A stretch of DNA of 64,000 nucleotides. Source: Steinernema hermaphroditum. Taxonomy: Eukaryota > Nematoda > Chromadorea > Rhabditida > Steinernematidae. Positions 1-9,734 of the stretch are shown here, piece after piece (position 1 is the stretch's first letter; every line of letters starts with the position of its first letter). Below the pieces are notes generated by a model. That model did not search any database. It was not told the DNA's origin and worked only from the letters and a program-made list of their open reading frames with translations. The stretch is from NCBI GenBank assembly GCA_030435675.1, contig CM059623.1, positions 13,176,092 through 13,240,091 on the forward strand. Direction: 5' to 3'. The position numbers and the translations under genes were made by a program.

Positions 1-261
1 GCTGTTCTTATAACACTTTCTCTGCTCCATCTTACTGTCACCTATGCTCGTCCATACATGACTATATCAGAGAAAGCCGCTCAAAATAAGGTAAAGAGGT
101 CGAAAATTGGACCAAAAACATTTTTTCGCCTTAAGTCCCGCATATTCTACGAACGGCGAATTCGGGCCGAAGTTGTAGAAAACAAAGGTGAATGCCTTGA
201 GTGAAATTGTTGAAACTAAACAATCATTACAAAAGTGCCCATTTTTAATGTGCCGACCCAA
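1..261 (-). mobile_element. Mariner-derived element, truncated by window edge
   Basis: The reverse complement begins TTGGGTCGGCACATTAAAAA next to a TA dinucleotide at 262-263, which fits a mariner terminal repeat with its TA target site. The interior matches the mariner-like element at 15807-17686 over the stretch reading F-Y-N-F-x-P..S-P-F-V-E-Y-A-G-L-K, but there is no transposase-length ORF. The other end lies beyond the start of the window. Confidence 0.7.
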
Positions 262-263
262 TA

Positions 264-353
264 CTTCTCGGGGCGTTTGGGGCACAGAAGCGAATTCAGC
301 GCGCGCGTTTCCTTCGGAGAGAAAAGTCCTTGATCCAGAAGTTGCGACTGTTA
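264..353. repeat. Dispersed repeat fragment (copy 1)
   Basis: This short stretch matches 8548-8635 and, more weakly, 63450-63510 (shared CTTCTCGGGGCGTTTG-like core, then TCCAGAAGTTGCG). It directly abuts the mariner-type end. No coding potential is evident. Confidence 0.55.
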
Positions 354-799
354 TATGTTGTAAAACTTTTTTCCAAACTTATATTTAAATCTACATTTAG
401 CTACCGTACAAAAGGACGTGATTTCCTTGCCTTTACTCTTTACAAAATAGAATAAATACGCACATGACTATACAGACAGCTATACAGAAATTCGACGAAA
501 TTGAATCGGAAAGCTACGTGCGCGGTTGGCCACGTCTATCACCTACACTTTCGAAAAAAAGTAACGATAGTTCCATTAGTGAATCCGAAGAATAATTTGA
601 GCCTCGATCACAAGTGACTCCATAGTTCGCGGTGTACTGTAGCGAATACGGAAGGGCGTGATTTCCTTGCTTTTATTCATTACAAATTCAAATAATTACG
701 AACACAATTATACAGACATGAATAAATCAGTTTTTCTGTTAGAGAGACGAAGGGGGCTTGAAGAAAGTAACTGCAGGAATCGCTTGACTGTCCACAAGT

Positions 800-931
800 T
801 TAGCGTTTTCCGCCAGTGGCAGGGGCAGGGGTAGTTGCGTCCTTTTTTGGTGCGTCTGCAGTCAATGGGGCACAGCCGTATGCCGCAGCGGCCAGAACGA
901 CGAGAAGGAACCAAAGCGACAGGAACTTCAT
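800..931 (-). CDS. Small secreted peptide precursor, left copy
   Basis: This is a 43-residue ORF with a hydrophobic N-terminus (MKFLSLWFLLVVLAAAAYG) that reads as a signal peptide. The mature part is about 24 residues, starts at Cys, is rich in Ala, Pro, Thr and Lys, and ends G-G-K-R at the stop. A longer ORF starts upstream, but the Met directly before the hydrophobic stretch is favoured because a TATA-like box lies about 46 nt ahead of it (977-983). It differs from the right copy at one signal-peptide residue (Ala versus Val). A C-terminal Gly-Lys-Arg is the usual processing and amidation signal of peptide hormones; whether it is used here is inference. The family is not recognised. Confidence 0.65.
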   Translation of the reverse strand: MKFLSLWFLLVVLAAAAYGCAPLTADAPKKDATTPAPATGGKR

Positions 932-1353
932 GATGACCGATGAGGAAGTTGATACCTTGCTCTGCCGGGAGAGCTCTTTTATATCCAAAAATGGGTCATG
1001 CATTAGGCGTTCTGTGGTGCTAAAATGGGTGAAGAAATCATTTTTTCGGCGCGTGCAAACGAGTTTCCGTTATCGTTTAAAAACCACACGCATTGTTTCC
1101 GATGATTGGATGCGCGTGTTTTTTTGCTTTGCCGCAGAAGATTGCGCACCAATGATCAAACAAACAAAGGTTCCAAATGTGTTCAGCCGTTTGAAAAACG
1201 TTACGTTTTGTGCTCGGGAACATCGCGGACATCGACTCGTCCGTCGGGAACACAACGTCAAAAGCTCGTTTACTTACGCCGAAAAAGCGATCACTTCACC
1301 GATTTTAACACCAACGAACACCTAGAACACCTAATACATGACCTATTTTTGGA

Positions 1354-1360
1354 TATAAAA
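1354..1360 (+). promoter_or_regulatory. TATA box of right peptide gene
   Basis: TATAAAA lies 46 nt before the ATG at 1406. The mirrored motif (977-983) stands at the same distance before the left copy, so both arms kept the core promoter. Confidence 0.6.
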
Positions 1361-1405
1361 GAGCTCTCTCGGCAGAGCAAAGTATCAACTTTCTCATCGG
1401 TCATC

Positions 1406-1537
1406 ATGAAGTTCCTGTCGCTTTGGTTCCTTCTCGTCGTTCTGGCCGCTGTGGCATACGGCTGTGCCCCATTGACTGCGGATGCACCAAAAAAGGACGC
1501 AACTACCCCTGCTCCTGCCACTGGCGGAAAACGCTAA
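1406..1537 (+). CDS. Small secreted peptide precursor, right copy
   Basis: This is the mirror copy of the gene at 800-931: a 43-residue precursor with a signal peptide and a mature segment starting Cys-Ala-Pro-Leu-Thr and ending Gly-Gly-Lys-Arg. The ATG is preceded by a TATA box at 46 nt. The single mature Cys would allow a disulfide dimer, which is inference. The 3' flank repeats a module found again at 1850-1920 and 2070-2145, so the locus was probably once a longer tandem array. Confidence 0.65.
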   Translation: MKFLSLWFLLVVLAAVAYGCAPLTADAPKKDATTPAPATGGKR

Positions 1538-1932
1538 ACTTGTGGACAGTCAAGCGATTCCTGCAGTTACTTTCTTCAAGCCCCCTTCGTCTCTCTAACA
1601 GAAAAACTGATTTATTCATATCTGTATAATTGTGTTCGTATTTATTTGAATTTGTAATGAGTAAAAGCAAGGAAATCACGCCCTTCTGTATTCGCTACAG
1701 TACACCGCGAACTATGGAGTCACTTGTGATCGAGGCTCAAATTATTCTTCAGATTCACTAATGGAACTATCGTTACAGTTTTCGAAAGTGTAGGTGAGAG
1801 AATTGGCTAACCGCGCACGTAGCTTTCCGATTCAATTTCGTCGAATTTCTGTATAGCTGTCTGTATAGTCATGTGCGTATTTATTCCATTTTGTAATGAG
1901 TAAAGGCAAGGAAATCACGTCCTTTTGTACGG

Positions 1933-2145
1933 TCTCCACTGACTGTAGATGATATGGCCGAAGGCAGTGGGAGCCACTCTTAAGCCCTCAAATTTGAGGA
2001 CAGTGAAGCGATTAATGCAGTCACGCTCTCCAAGCCCTCTTCGGCTTTCGCAGAAGAACTTATTTATTCATGTCTGTATAATTGTTTTCGTATTTATTCG
2101 AATTATAATGAGTAAAAGCAAGCAAATCGAGTCCTATTGTACGGA
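1933..2145 (+). pseudogene. Third, partial copy of the peptide gene (3' part)
   Basis: From the sequence resembling the Pro-Leu-Thr part of the peptide, this stretch follows the right arm through the stop region into the 3' module (CAGTGAAGCGATT...CTCTTCGGCT, TTATTTATTCATGTCTGTAT). The signal-peptide half and promoter are missing, so it is read as a decayed copy. Confidence 0.45.
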
Positions 2146-2762
2146 AACTAATTACTGTTTACGAGTGCGCGGGCGCTGAAGTTGCTGAATCCATTTGAGG
2201 CGCGTCGGTGGAGTACAGCACACGGACCGGGATTTCATCTTCAACATGGCTGTCGGCGTGGGCTTGAGAGGTGCGGAGCGTGTTCGGCGTTTGTAGGCGG
2301 CCTAAAGTCAGGCGGTGATTGCGTTCTTCTTGGCCAGACAATCGCTTTCACAATACGTAAAATGCTAAGTTCTCCCAAATCGTTATCAATCGTTTGATCT
2401 TTCAGAATTAAGATGTTTTTATCATGACGCTTTTAACTCATAATAGGTTCTGTAGCCAATTTTGTCAATCTCAAAGATCCCTGAATACTACATACAACTA
2501 CGCTCCAATTTCCCCTTCCATGATTCCCTAGGACGTTTGCGCTGCTGACAGCAAGAGAAATATCACGATCGCTGGCTCAGGAACAGCATTCAGACACAAC
2601 AACAAAGCAATAAATCATCTTTTTCAAAATCTGTGTTCTGACTTCACTTCGTAGTTTTTGTCACTCGACATCTGTTCTCACCAGACGTTTCGCCATCAAT
2701 TCATTTGTTTTCCTCGTCGGCAAACGCCATCCGCTCAGACCACGGATCAGTTGCGGTCAGCC
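2146..2762. other. Spacer, no gene seen
   Basis: Short ORFs only, none with a signal peptide or recognisable motif. This is the 5' flank of the first M13-like gene. No TATA box is evident close to its ATG. Confidence 0.5.
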
Positions 2763-4913
2763 ATGTTCTGCCGAACAGCGGTGCTGTTAGTGCTTCTACA
2801 CCTCCTGTGTGTCCACACTTTCTCCATCACCCACAAGTTCTCTTCTTCTGTCCATCCATGTGACGACTTCGAAACGTTCGTTTGCAATGAAGCCGAAAAC
2901 GTTCGCCTCGGATCACCTTTACATGAACAGCGCCACGGATTCTACGACAAGATTAAGGAGGCTTTCGTCAATGACGATGATGTTATCATAAACGAAATTA
3001 AAAAGGTACTGATCAGGAGCATTGCTCTATATGTAATTTGTAGATCTACGCCGGGCCAGATGTCACTTTCGACGTGACATTTCCATATGATCTTTCATCA
3101 GATACCCGCTCCGCAATCCTCACCTTTCATAATGAGGTTAGCGACGACTGCATGCAAAAAAAACACTAAAATTCATTAAGGCGAACAATTCTACTACGAC
3201 TATAGCTACTTGTAAAATGAAGGACTACCTCAATCTGTTGTTAATCAAGTACATCTCCGAAAACGAACTGTTCACCGCAAGGCGAAAGGTGCAATTGTAC
3301 ACGGCCTACAATGAAGCTCTTGCGGAGTTCCTCTCGGTTCTTGAGGTATCTATGACTTCCACTTGCAAAGTCTATTACTGGTACTTACTGTCTCTACCCC
3401 AAAAACTTAGACATTCGAAAGAACAGCAATTGTCGGGTCGTAAAGTTGTGTACGAGTGGCCAAAACAAGTAATTGTACCACCATCAGTCTCTTTAAAGGC
3501 CCCAGTGTGCAATTTAAATGCGGAGTTTTCGAGAATTTATGACACTCTTTTACGGAGACACCATCACCGACACCTTGCGCTGACCAATGAAGAACGACTG
3601 ATCAAGCGATTACTGCCACTTGACAAGACTAAAGTAGCCTGTATTTACGATCCGACTGTACTAGTATTGAGCCATGATTTTCTGAACTCCGCATGTATTA
3701 CTTGGTTTAGGGTGAATGAGGTTATATGCGATCGACTGTCGATCCGGTGTCTTAAATCCATCACAGGTCAGGCCGATCAATCATTTGGCCAGATTCCTTT
3801 GTCTGAGTATAAAATCTGAGCATCCAGAACAGGGAGCATTAAACATAGCGCATTTTTATATAGAGCAATCCGAAATCAAGCCGAAATACGTGATTGAACA
3901 AGCCTCGACCTGTCTGATACGACGATGATTAATGCGAATTGGATATAGTGGACCATTTTCAGAAGACCACTGCTCTCCAGCCAGCTGTGAAAGCCGAATA
4001 TAAAAATCTGTTCGAAACGAAGCGACTCGTTCTCAGTTTTCAAGACCCTCTAACCAATGTCAACTTGATAAAGGCCAACATCAACCAAATTCAAAGTGGA
4101 TTTTTTGAACTGAAAAGCAAGTCGACTCCATGGTAACTTCACAGAATTTTTATTTTCAATCAACTCGAAGACATCTGTTTCAGTAAAGAGTCGGACAAAG
4201 ACTGTCAAACACAGCAAATTGTAAGTCTTCTTCAAAAGGCTTACAACGAATCTGTCGACAACAACAAGCTACAGATGAAATTCAAGTCATTTTCTATTGA
4301 CCCATTACAAGAGAAAATTGACGAGCCCGATGAAGGAAACGGACCGTATTCGAATGCCTTCGTACGTCTTGAATGGCTGGAGAATATTTGAATCGTGTTT
4401 TAGTTCGTTCCTCCATCTGGTCTCTTTGACCTCACGGAAAACGTCCCCTTTGGAATTCGGTTTGCCAACACTCAGTCCGTGTTCTTGGAGAAGTTCTTTG
4501 TCGAGCTCATGTACTTTATTTTCACCAAAAACGGCAGACGTCAGCACTACATGAGCGCAGTTGACCTTAAATGCAAAGATGACAGAGGGATTGAAAATGT
4601 AGGCACAAGTCGATTCCGTAAAATTTTGTCAATTCTGTTTTAGATGTACATAGGATTGCTGAGCTCCATGAGGTCCACAGCGAAGATGCTGGCGAAAACA
4701 AACGATCTCAGCAACACCGGCCCCTTCACCAATCTTCAGTGGTACTACATCGCAGTCCAGGCCCAGATATGCAACGATGCCCATTCCCGAATGGACAGAT
4801 TTGGATTGAGTGATATTGTTTTCAAGCAAAGCCCACTCTTCCAGAAGGCCTTTAATTGCCGGCCAGGCCAAAAGCTCTTCACAGATCAAAAAAACATGTG
4901 CCCATTGCTCTGA
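2763..4913 (+). CDS. M13 (neprilysin-like) secreted protein 1, no zinc site
   Basis: Seven exons fit GT-AG rules and keep frame: 2763-3005, 3044-3136, 3181-3345, 3963-4132, 4184-4361, 4404-4598 and 4644-4913, giving about 440 residues. It starts with a signal peptide (MFCRTAVLLVLLHLLCVHT), then HKFSSSVHPCDDFETFVCNE, which matches the first conserved block of M13 peptidases (PCxDFxxxxC). The last exon has NLQWYYIAVQAQIC and FQKAFNCRPGQKL..MC, the M13 C-terminal block. The region where M13 enzymes carry HExxH and ExxxD (exons 6-7, from FVPPSGLFD) has neither, so peptidase activity is not expected. Intron 3 is large (617 nt) and stays open in frame for about 158 codons after exon 3. Family assignment rests on the conserved ends; function is unknown. 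Confidence 0.8.
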
Positions 4914-5909
4914 GATAGCCTGTAATAGTTTTACGCACATGCATTATTCCTTTGAAATATTTTTTTAAGATTGTTCCCCAGTAATTAATACCGACAAGCG
5001 TTTATAATTACGATGTTTTTAACAAGGAAAGATTACGAAGTGTCCGCTTCAGATCGAGCTTGTCGGCTTACGCACACCTTACGCACCAAAACACCCATGT
5101 AAACACCATTAGATTCAAATGATTATAGTCAACTTTTCCAACATTCTTCCAGCAAACTATCTCTATGGTGAACTGGGTTGGGTCTTCCGGTTTTGCTTCA
5201 TTCTCTTTAGTTCTGGCGAACTGAGGAAGGACCCCGAATGTTCTTCCGATTTACACAAAGAAGCAGGAAGTGCGCCAACTGTGCTGGAAATCCTAGCATC
5301 TACCATTGAACCGCCAGCCGAATCAAAGATCCAGCCAGTCCCACAATAGGGTCTTGGCTATTATTTTTGGGGGTCGGGTCAGAGCCGTGCAGGGTCGGTC
5401 TCCTTCTCGGGGTCTGCTTCCACCATACGGCATCTTTGAGTTCACAAGAAACGTACCAATGAGTATACCAGTGGACGTTCGAAGCCTCGGGAGTGTCGAT
5501 CTTGTCTCGGTGACACTTTAAATTAGGTGTCGTTTTTTCATATCTTCGGTTTGCTTGGCTCCGGCTTACCCTTCCAAACAATCCCTTTTAAGTTTTTCGC
5601 TTCCGATGATCACCACCAAAAGCAAATAACAAATAATTGCCAATTCGAACTCAGAACCCTTTGTTGCAGATTTCACAATTCTGATTTGGACGTATCTTTC
5701 TAACGGTGTTTTTAGCATTGTCAGGTTTGCATGTAAGCCAGTGAGCTTCGATGGCGGTTTCCCTCTCTTCACTGGTTGTCCTCCATGACCCGCGCCTCCA
5801 TTGGAATCCAGTAGTTGACCGCTTCCATTCTCTTCGCGGAAGGTAATACACCCGCTGAGTGAATCCCGCGACACAGTCAAAAAGGATATGATACATATCA
5901 CGTGTTCCA
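4914..5909. other. Spacer, no gene seen
   Basis: Several ORFs of 70-115 codons overlap on both strands, but none shows a signal peptide, known motif or splice-linked partner. No repeat shared with the rest of the window was recognised here. Confidence 0.5.
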
Positions 5910-6184
5910 CGGCGTAACTTATTGATCCTAGAGTGCAAACTCATAAAATCATAGGTCACAATTGGATTTTTTGTGTCGCAACATAAAGAAAACAGTATTG
6001 ATTAACCCACTTCTGGCAAGCTTCGATTCTACTTCCATTTTCAACAGTTGCTATAATTAATCATGTTTTTGTCACAAAGTGTGCCGAGTCTATTTTCCAC
6101 TTTTTCACTAGACATCTGTTCTCTTAATCACTTCCGCCATCGGTCGGCAGCAGTTCTCCATTGAGAACACACTTGTAGCGAGTG

Positions 6185-8247
6185 ATGCTTTCCCGAGCGG
6201 CGCCTCTACTTGTGCTTTTGCACCTTCTCTGTGTCTACACCTTTCCCTTCACTCACAAGTTCTCTTCCTCCGTCCATCCATGTGACGATTTCGAAACGTT
6301 TGTTTGCAACGAAGCCGAAAACGATCGCCTCGGATCGCCTTTCTACGAGCTAAGACATGGCTATTACGACATGCTCAGCGACGCTCTGATTGAGGAAGAT
6401 GATGTGATCATCCGAGAATTCAAGAAGGTAAGCCATTTTGTTGTGCACAAATCCAATCGCATTATTATCAGGTTCTCAACGTCTCTCTTGAAGTGAGCAT
6501 TATCTTCACTGCTCGCGAACCAATTGCGAATCTCAAACTTACTTATCACGATAAGGTATCGTACAGCGAATTCAATCGCTTTCAATCGATCTTTTAGTCT
6601 TCCAACTCAAAAGGCGAGATCGATGCTACAAAGATAAGGGACTATTCGAACCTGCTGCACCTCAAGCATATTCTGGAAAATGGCATGATCAATGAGAACC
6701 GCATGGCCAAACAGAAAAGGATTTACGATGAGGCGAAGGAAAAGTTTCTCTCCATCATACAGGTATGAACGGAACTATCATTTGATCCACTGGAGATATC
6801 CAAGTCTCTCTCTAATATTCGGGTGTTCATAAAAATGCACAATTGGAATGCGTGTTCCTAACGTTTTCAATTGGCTAAGCACTACAACAGTCAAGGTGCA
6901 GCACGTGAGTGACATTCACAGCTACAATGCCCATATAGGGACTTCGCGAGGACATTTCTGCTTTAAGGAAAAAGGGCCAAATGTTGAAAAAGCCAGAAAT
7001 GATGACATCAGAGAAAAACAACTATGAATAAGATAAAGATGTCGAAAAGTCGCCAAACAAAAATTTCGGCTCCTTTCTACGAAATCGGCATCCAGCTCTT
7101 CCCGAGAACTGGGCTGAAGTTGTCGATGCTAACGGCGAATACCTACACTAGACTTGTGCCACTGGTAATAATTACTCACTTTCAACCACGCTCATTTCCA
7201 ATCCTTCAACTCTATGTTTGTCCGAAATTCGAACAGCTCCTTTCCGGACGTCCTCAGATTTGGCACGTTTCAGAACACAACAGTACTGCAGCCAGCCGCG
7301 AAAGCTGAATTCTTGAAAGGTTTCGAAAAGAAACGTCTCATTATCGGTCCTCAACAATCTGCACTGGATCTCGACTTAATCAAGGCGACCATCGCCAAAA
7401 TCCAAACGAACTTCTTCGAAATGATCACCAACACAACCCTTAGGTAAGTGCTGCTTTTCTAATTAGAATCGGCGTTTTCTTTACAGGAAAGAATGCGACC
7501 AGCAATGCATAATTGAGCACTACTATCACCTTCTTCAAGTTGCATACAACGACACTATGGATGGAAGTCCGCTTCAAGTCAAATATCCGGATCACCTGTT
7601 GTACGGTACTGACGAGTATTTCGAGGTGAACCCCATGCAGCGTATGGTTATAATATTACAAGAAGGATCAGACATTTATGCTAATTCATTTGTAAGTTAA
7701 AATTTGCTACTCAACAGAATGTCCCGGAGTTTTTAGTATGTCCCGCCTTCCGGGATTTACGAAGAAATAGATGACATTCCATACGGACTAAAACAAACAA
7801 GTTTGCCGGCTGTTTTCTTGGATGCGTTCTTCACGGATCTCATTGGCTTCATTATCAGAAACCACATGGACTATTATGAACGCCTTCCAGGATATAAGTG
7901 TCTCGAAGAAGAAGGAGTCAGCGATGTCAGCGGTCTAATCTGCGATGAGTAATGTGGCTATGATATTTCAGCATGTTAAACATGGAGTAGCTTCTCTACG
8001 TGAAGAAGTGAAGATGATCGACACCACTCCGCCCGAGAAATTTCTAAACAACCCTTTCAATGACGTCCAGTGGTACTTGATCTTCGCTCAGTCTCATTTC
8101 TGCGAAGACGACGCTAGCCCTACGTCGCGAAAGATTGGAACGAGAAGCTACTTTTTTAAGCAGAACCCAACGTTCCAGAAGGCCTTCGGTTGCAAGCCGG
8201 GCCACAAGCTCTATACCGCTGAGAAGGATATGTGCATGTTGTACTAA
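6185..8247 (+). CDS. M13-like secreted protein 2, no zinc site
   Basis: Seven in-frame exons: 6185-6427, 6472-6555, 6598-6762, 7274-7443, 7487-7691, 7737-7925 and 7972-8247, about 443 residues. The signal peptide is MLSRAAPLLVLLHLLCVYT, followed by the HPCDDFETFVCNE block. The last exon has VQWYLIFAQSHFC and FQKAFGCKPGHKLYT..MC. The segment equivalent to the M13 catalytic helix (after YVPPSGIYEE) reads FLDAFFTDLIGFI, with no His-Glu pair. Exon sizes and phases match paralogue 1, with phase 2 at the exon 4/5 junction. It is nearly identical to the gene at 10006-12045, so the duplication is recent. The ATG at 6185 was chosen because it starts the hydrophobic leader. Confidence 0.82.
6830..7150 (-). 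mobile_element. Mariner-derived fragment in intron 3
   Basis: On the reverse strand this aligns with about 15930-16330 of the mariner-like element (shared CCAATTGRAAACGTTAG-type stretch, the clause AGCTAC..ATGCCCATATAG, and TTCTACGAA). No intact terminal repeat was found, so it is a relic. The duplicate gene at 10006 lacks it. Confidence 0.6.
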
Positions 8248-8335
8248 CAATTTGCTTATTTGTTTATAAAAAGCATGTAATTCAACAAAATATACAGGAT
8301 GAACCAAAAGTCCTGTAGGCTTCAAATAGACCGAG

Positions 8336-8370
<35 letters not shown>
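8336..8370 (+). repeat. TTAC microsatellite
   Basis: About eight perfect TTAC units just downstream of the first duplication unit. Confidence 0.9.
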
Positions 8371-8399
8371 TACTTCATGAATCAAAGGCGTTACGCCTT

Positions 8400-8890
8400 G
8401 CATGACACCGAAAATAGACAACAGAGGATATCACTTGTAGACGGCTTAATTCCTGGCGTGGTGTTGATGTCGAACCGGTCGTAGACGGCGCGCTTCACGG
8501 GCATCTGGGAATCGCGCATCTCCGGAAATGGCGGTGAAACTTCTTCTTCTCGGGCGTTTGCGGCACAGCGGACGCTTCTGAGCTCGCATATGCCTCGAAA
8601 AGATGAGTCACTGGTCCAGAAGTTGCGTTTTCGTCGGTAGTGGCGTCCACAGAGCGTCGGCGACCTTCGGGATGACATCTCGCGCTGCCGGATTCCTGGC
8701 GTCGGACATCTTGTTGTCAACGGTGGTGGGACTACGGCTTCCGGGTGTCCAAATTCCCTCTGGAAGCCGGAAAACTCATACATGCCACAGGATTTGCTGT
8801 CTGACCAACCGGGCGCTCAGAGAGCGACCGGAGGGACCGACCGCTCGCCACCGCGACACGAGTGAGACCCTGAGTGACGAGTGAAAAAAA
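8400..8890. repeat. Dispersed repeat (copy 2, longest)
   Basis: This GC-richer stretch is shared with 63410-63640 (CTCCGGAAATGGCGGT, CCTTCGGGATGACATCTC, GACATCTTGTTGTCAACGGT), with 264-353, and loosely with 22080-22230 (TCTGGAAGCCGG). ORFs on both strands cross it but have no recognisable product. It is probably a non-autonomous repeat family; no ends were resolved. Confidence 0.6.
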
Positions 8891-9089
8891 AAATAGACCG
8901 AGCACCCAGTAAAATTTCGACTATTTATGGAACAACTTGAAAATGAGTTCCTTCACGAAATCGTGATCTTCCAAGTGATTTCGAAGACCTAGGATTACTC
9001 GTTTCCCTTGTAGTTTCTCAACAATTGTTGTTCTGGTGTCGGCTGGTAGCTAAGTAAATATGTTGTATACAGCCGATAAACAGTTAATT

Positions 9090-9640
9090 ATTAGATTACA
9101 TCGAATTATTAGGATTATTACATCGAACGTAGCGTTCACAATATGATGACCAATCGTTCTTAGATGCTTCATTCCAGCGGCCTGGTAGTATCTTGAAATC
9201 GTCAGTCCATCGTACTCTAGGTCTTCCATTGAGCCGTTTCGCGCCATTGTAGTCAGTGACTTCCTGGGACTATTTGTGCGTTTCTGATATCAGTTCCACT
9301 TTCCGCTTCTCGCACATTCTTCCCAATCGGACAGCATCGTCTTCCTTCTGATTACTTCATTCTGTACTTTATCAATCAATCGTATTCCCAGTATTCTTCG
9401 TTCCATGCGTCTTTGAGCGTATTCAATTCTATTCCGTGTTCTCTTGGTCAATGACCATGTTTCACATCCATACAGCATAATGGTCTTAATCTATCCTTCT
9501 CAGTTCTTTCGTGTTCTATCTGTATTTCTCTTCCGTCATGCAGAATACGATCTTGATTCATCCATTTTGTCTTCGACATATTTGCGTGGAGTCCAATCTA
9601 TGCAGCAAAACTCGCGAATTGCAGTAATAGATCTTCAGCT
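9090..9640 (-). pseudogene. Non-LTR retrotransposon reverse-transcriptase remnant
   Basis: The reverse strand encodes M-L-Y-G-C-E-T-W-S-L-T followed by Y-A-Q-R-R-M-E-R-R-I-L-G-I and, after a frame break, G-R-P-R-V-R-W-T-D-D-F. This is the typical end of LINE (RTE/Jockey-type) reverse transcriptases. Stops and frame changes show that it is dead. It lies between the two duplication units and may have helped the duplication; that is inference. Confidence 0.8.
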
Positions 9641-9734
9641 CCATCAAAACTTTTTTCTCCGCATAAGGCAAGTAATTCAATCGGATGATAACAACTATGA
9701 TATACATATGTCTTCCTGTTGCTCTACATCGGCA

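Larger units (their letters stand above)
404..1932. repeat. Large inverted repeat (palindrome) carrying two peptide genes
   Basis: The left arm (about 404-1070) and the right arm (about 1262-1932) are reverse complements, with outer ends CCGTACAAAAGGACGTG and its complement. Divergence increases toward the roughly 190 nt centre. Each arm holds one copy of the same small secreted-peptide gene plus a 3' module that recurs at about 420-480, 660-720, 1620-1690, 1850-1920 and 2070-2145. The structure is a head-to-head gene duplication whose promoters face away from a shared centre. Confidence 0.85.
5910..8285 (+). repeat. Segmental duplication, unit 1
   Basis: From TTGATCCTAGAGTGCAAACT about 270 nt upstream of the gene to ATAAAAAGCATGTAATTCAA after it, this block is repeated at about 9735-12090. 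The main difference lies in intron 3, where unit 1 carries a mariner-derived sequence absent from unit 2. Confidence 0.85.
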
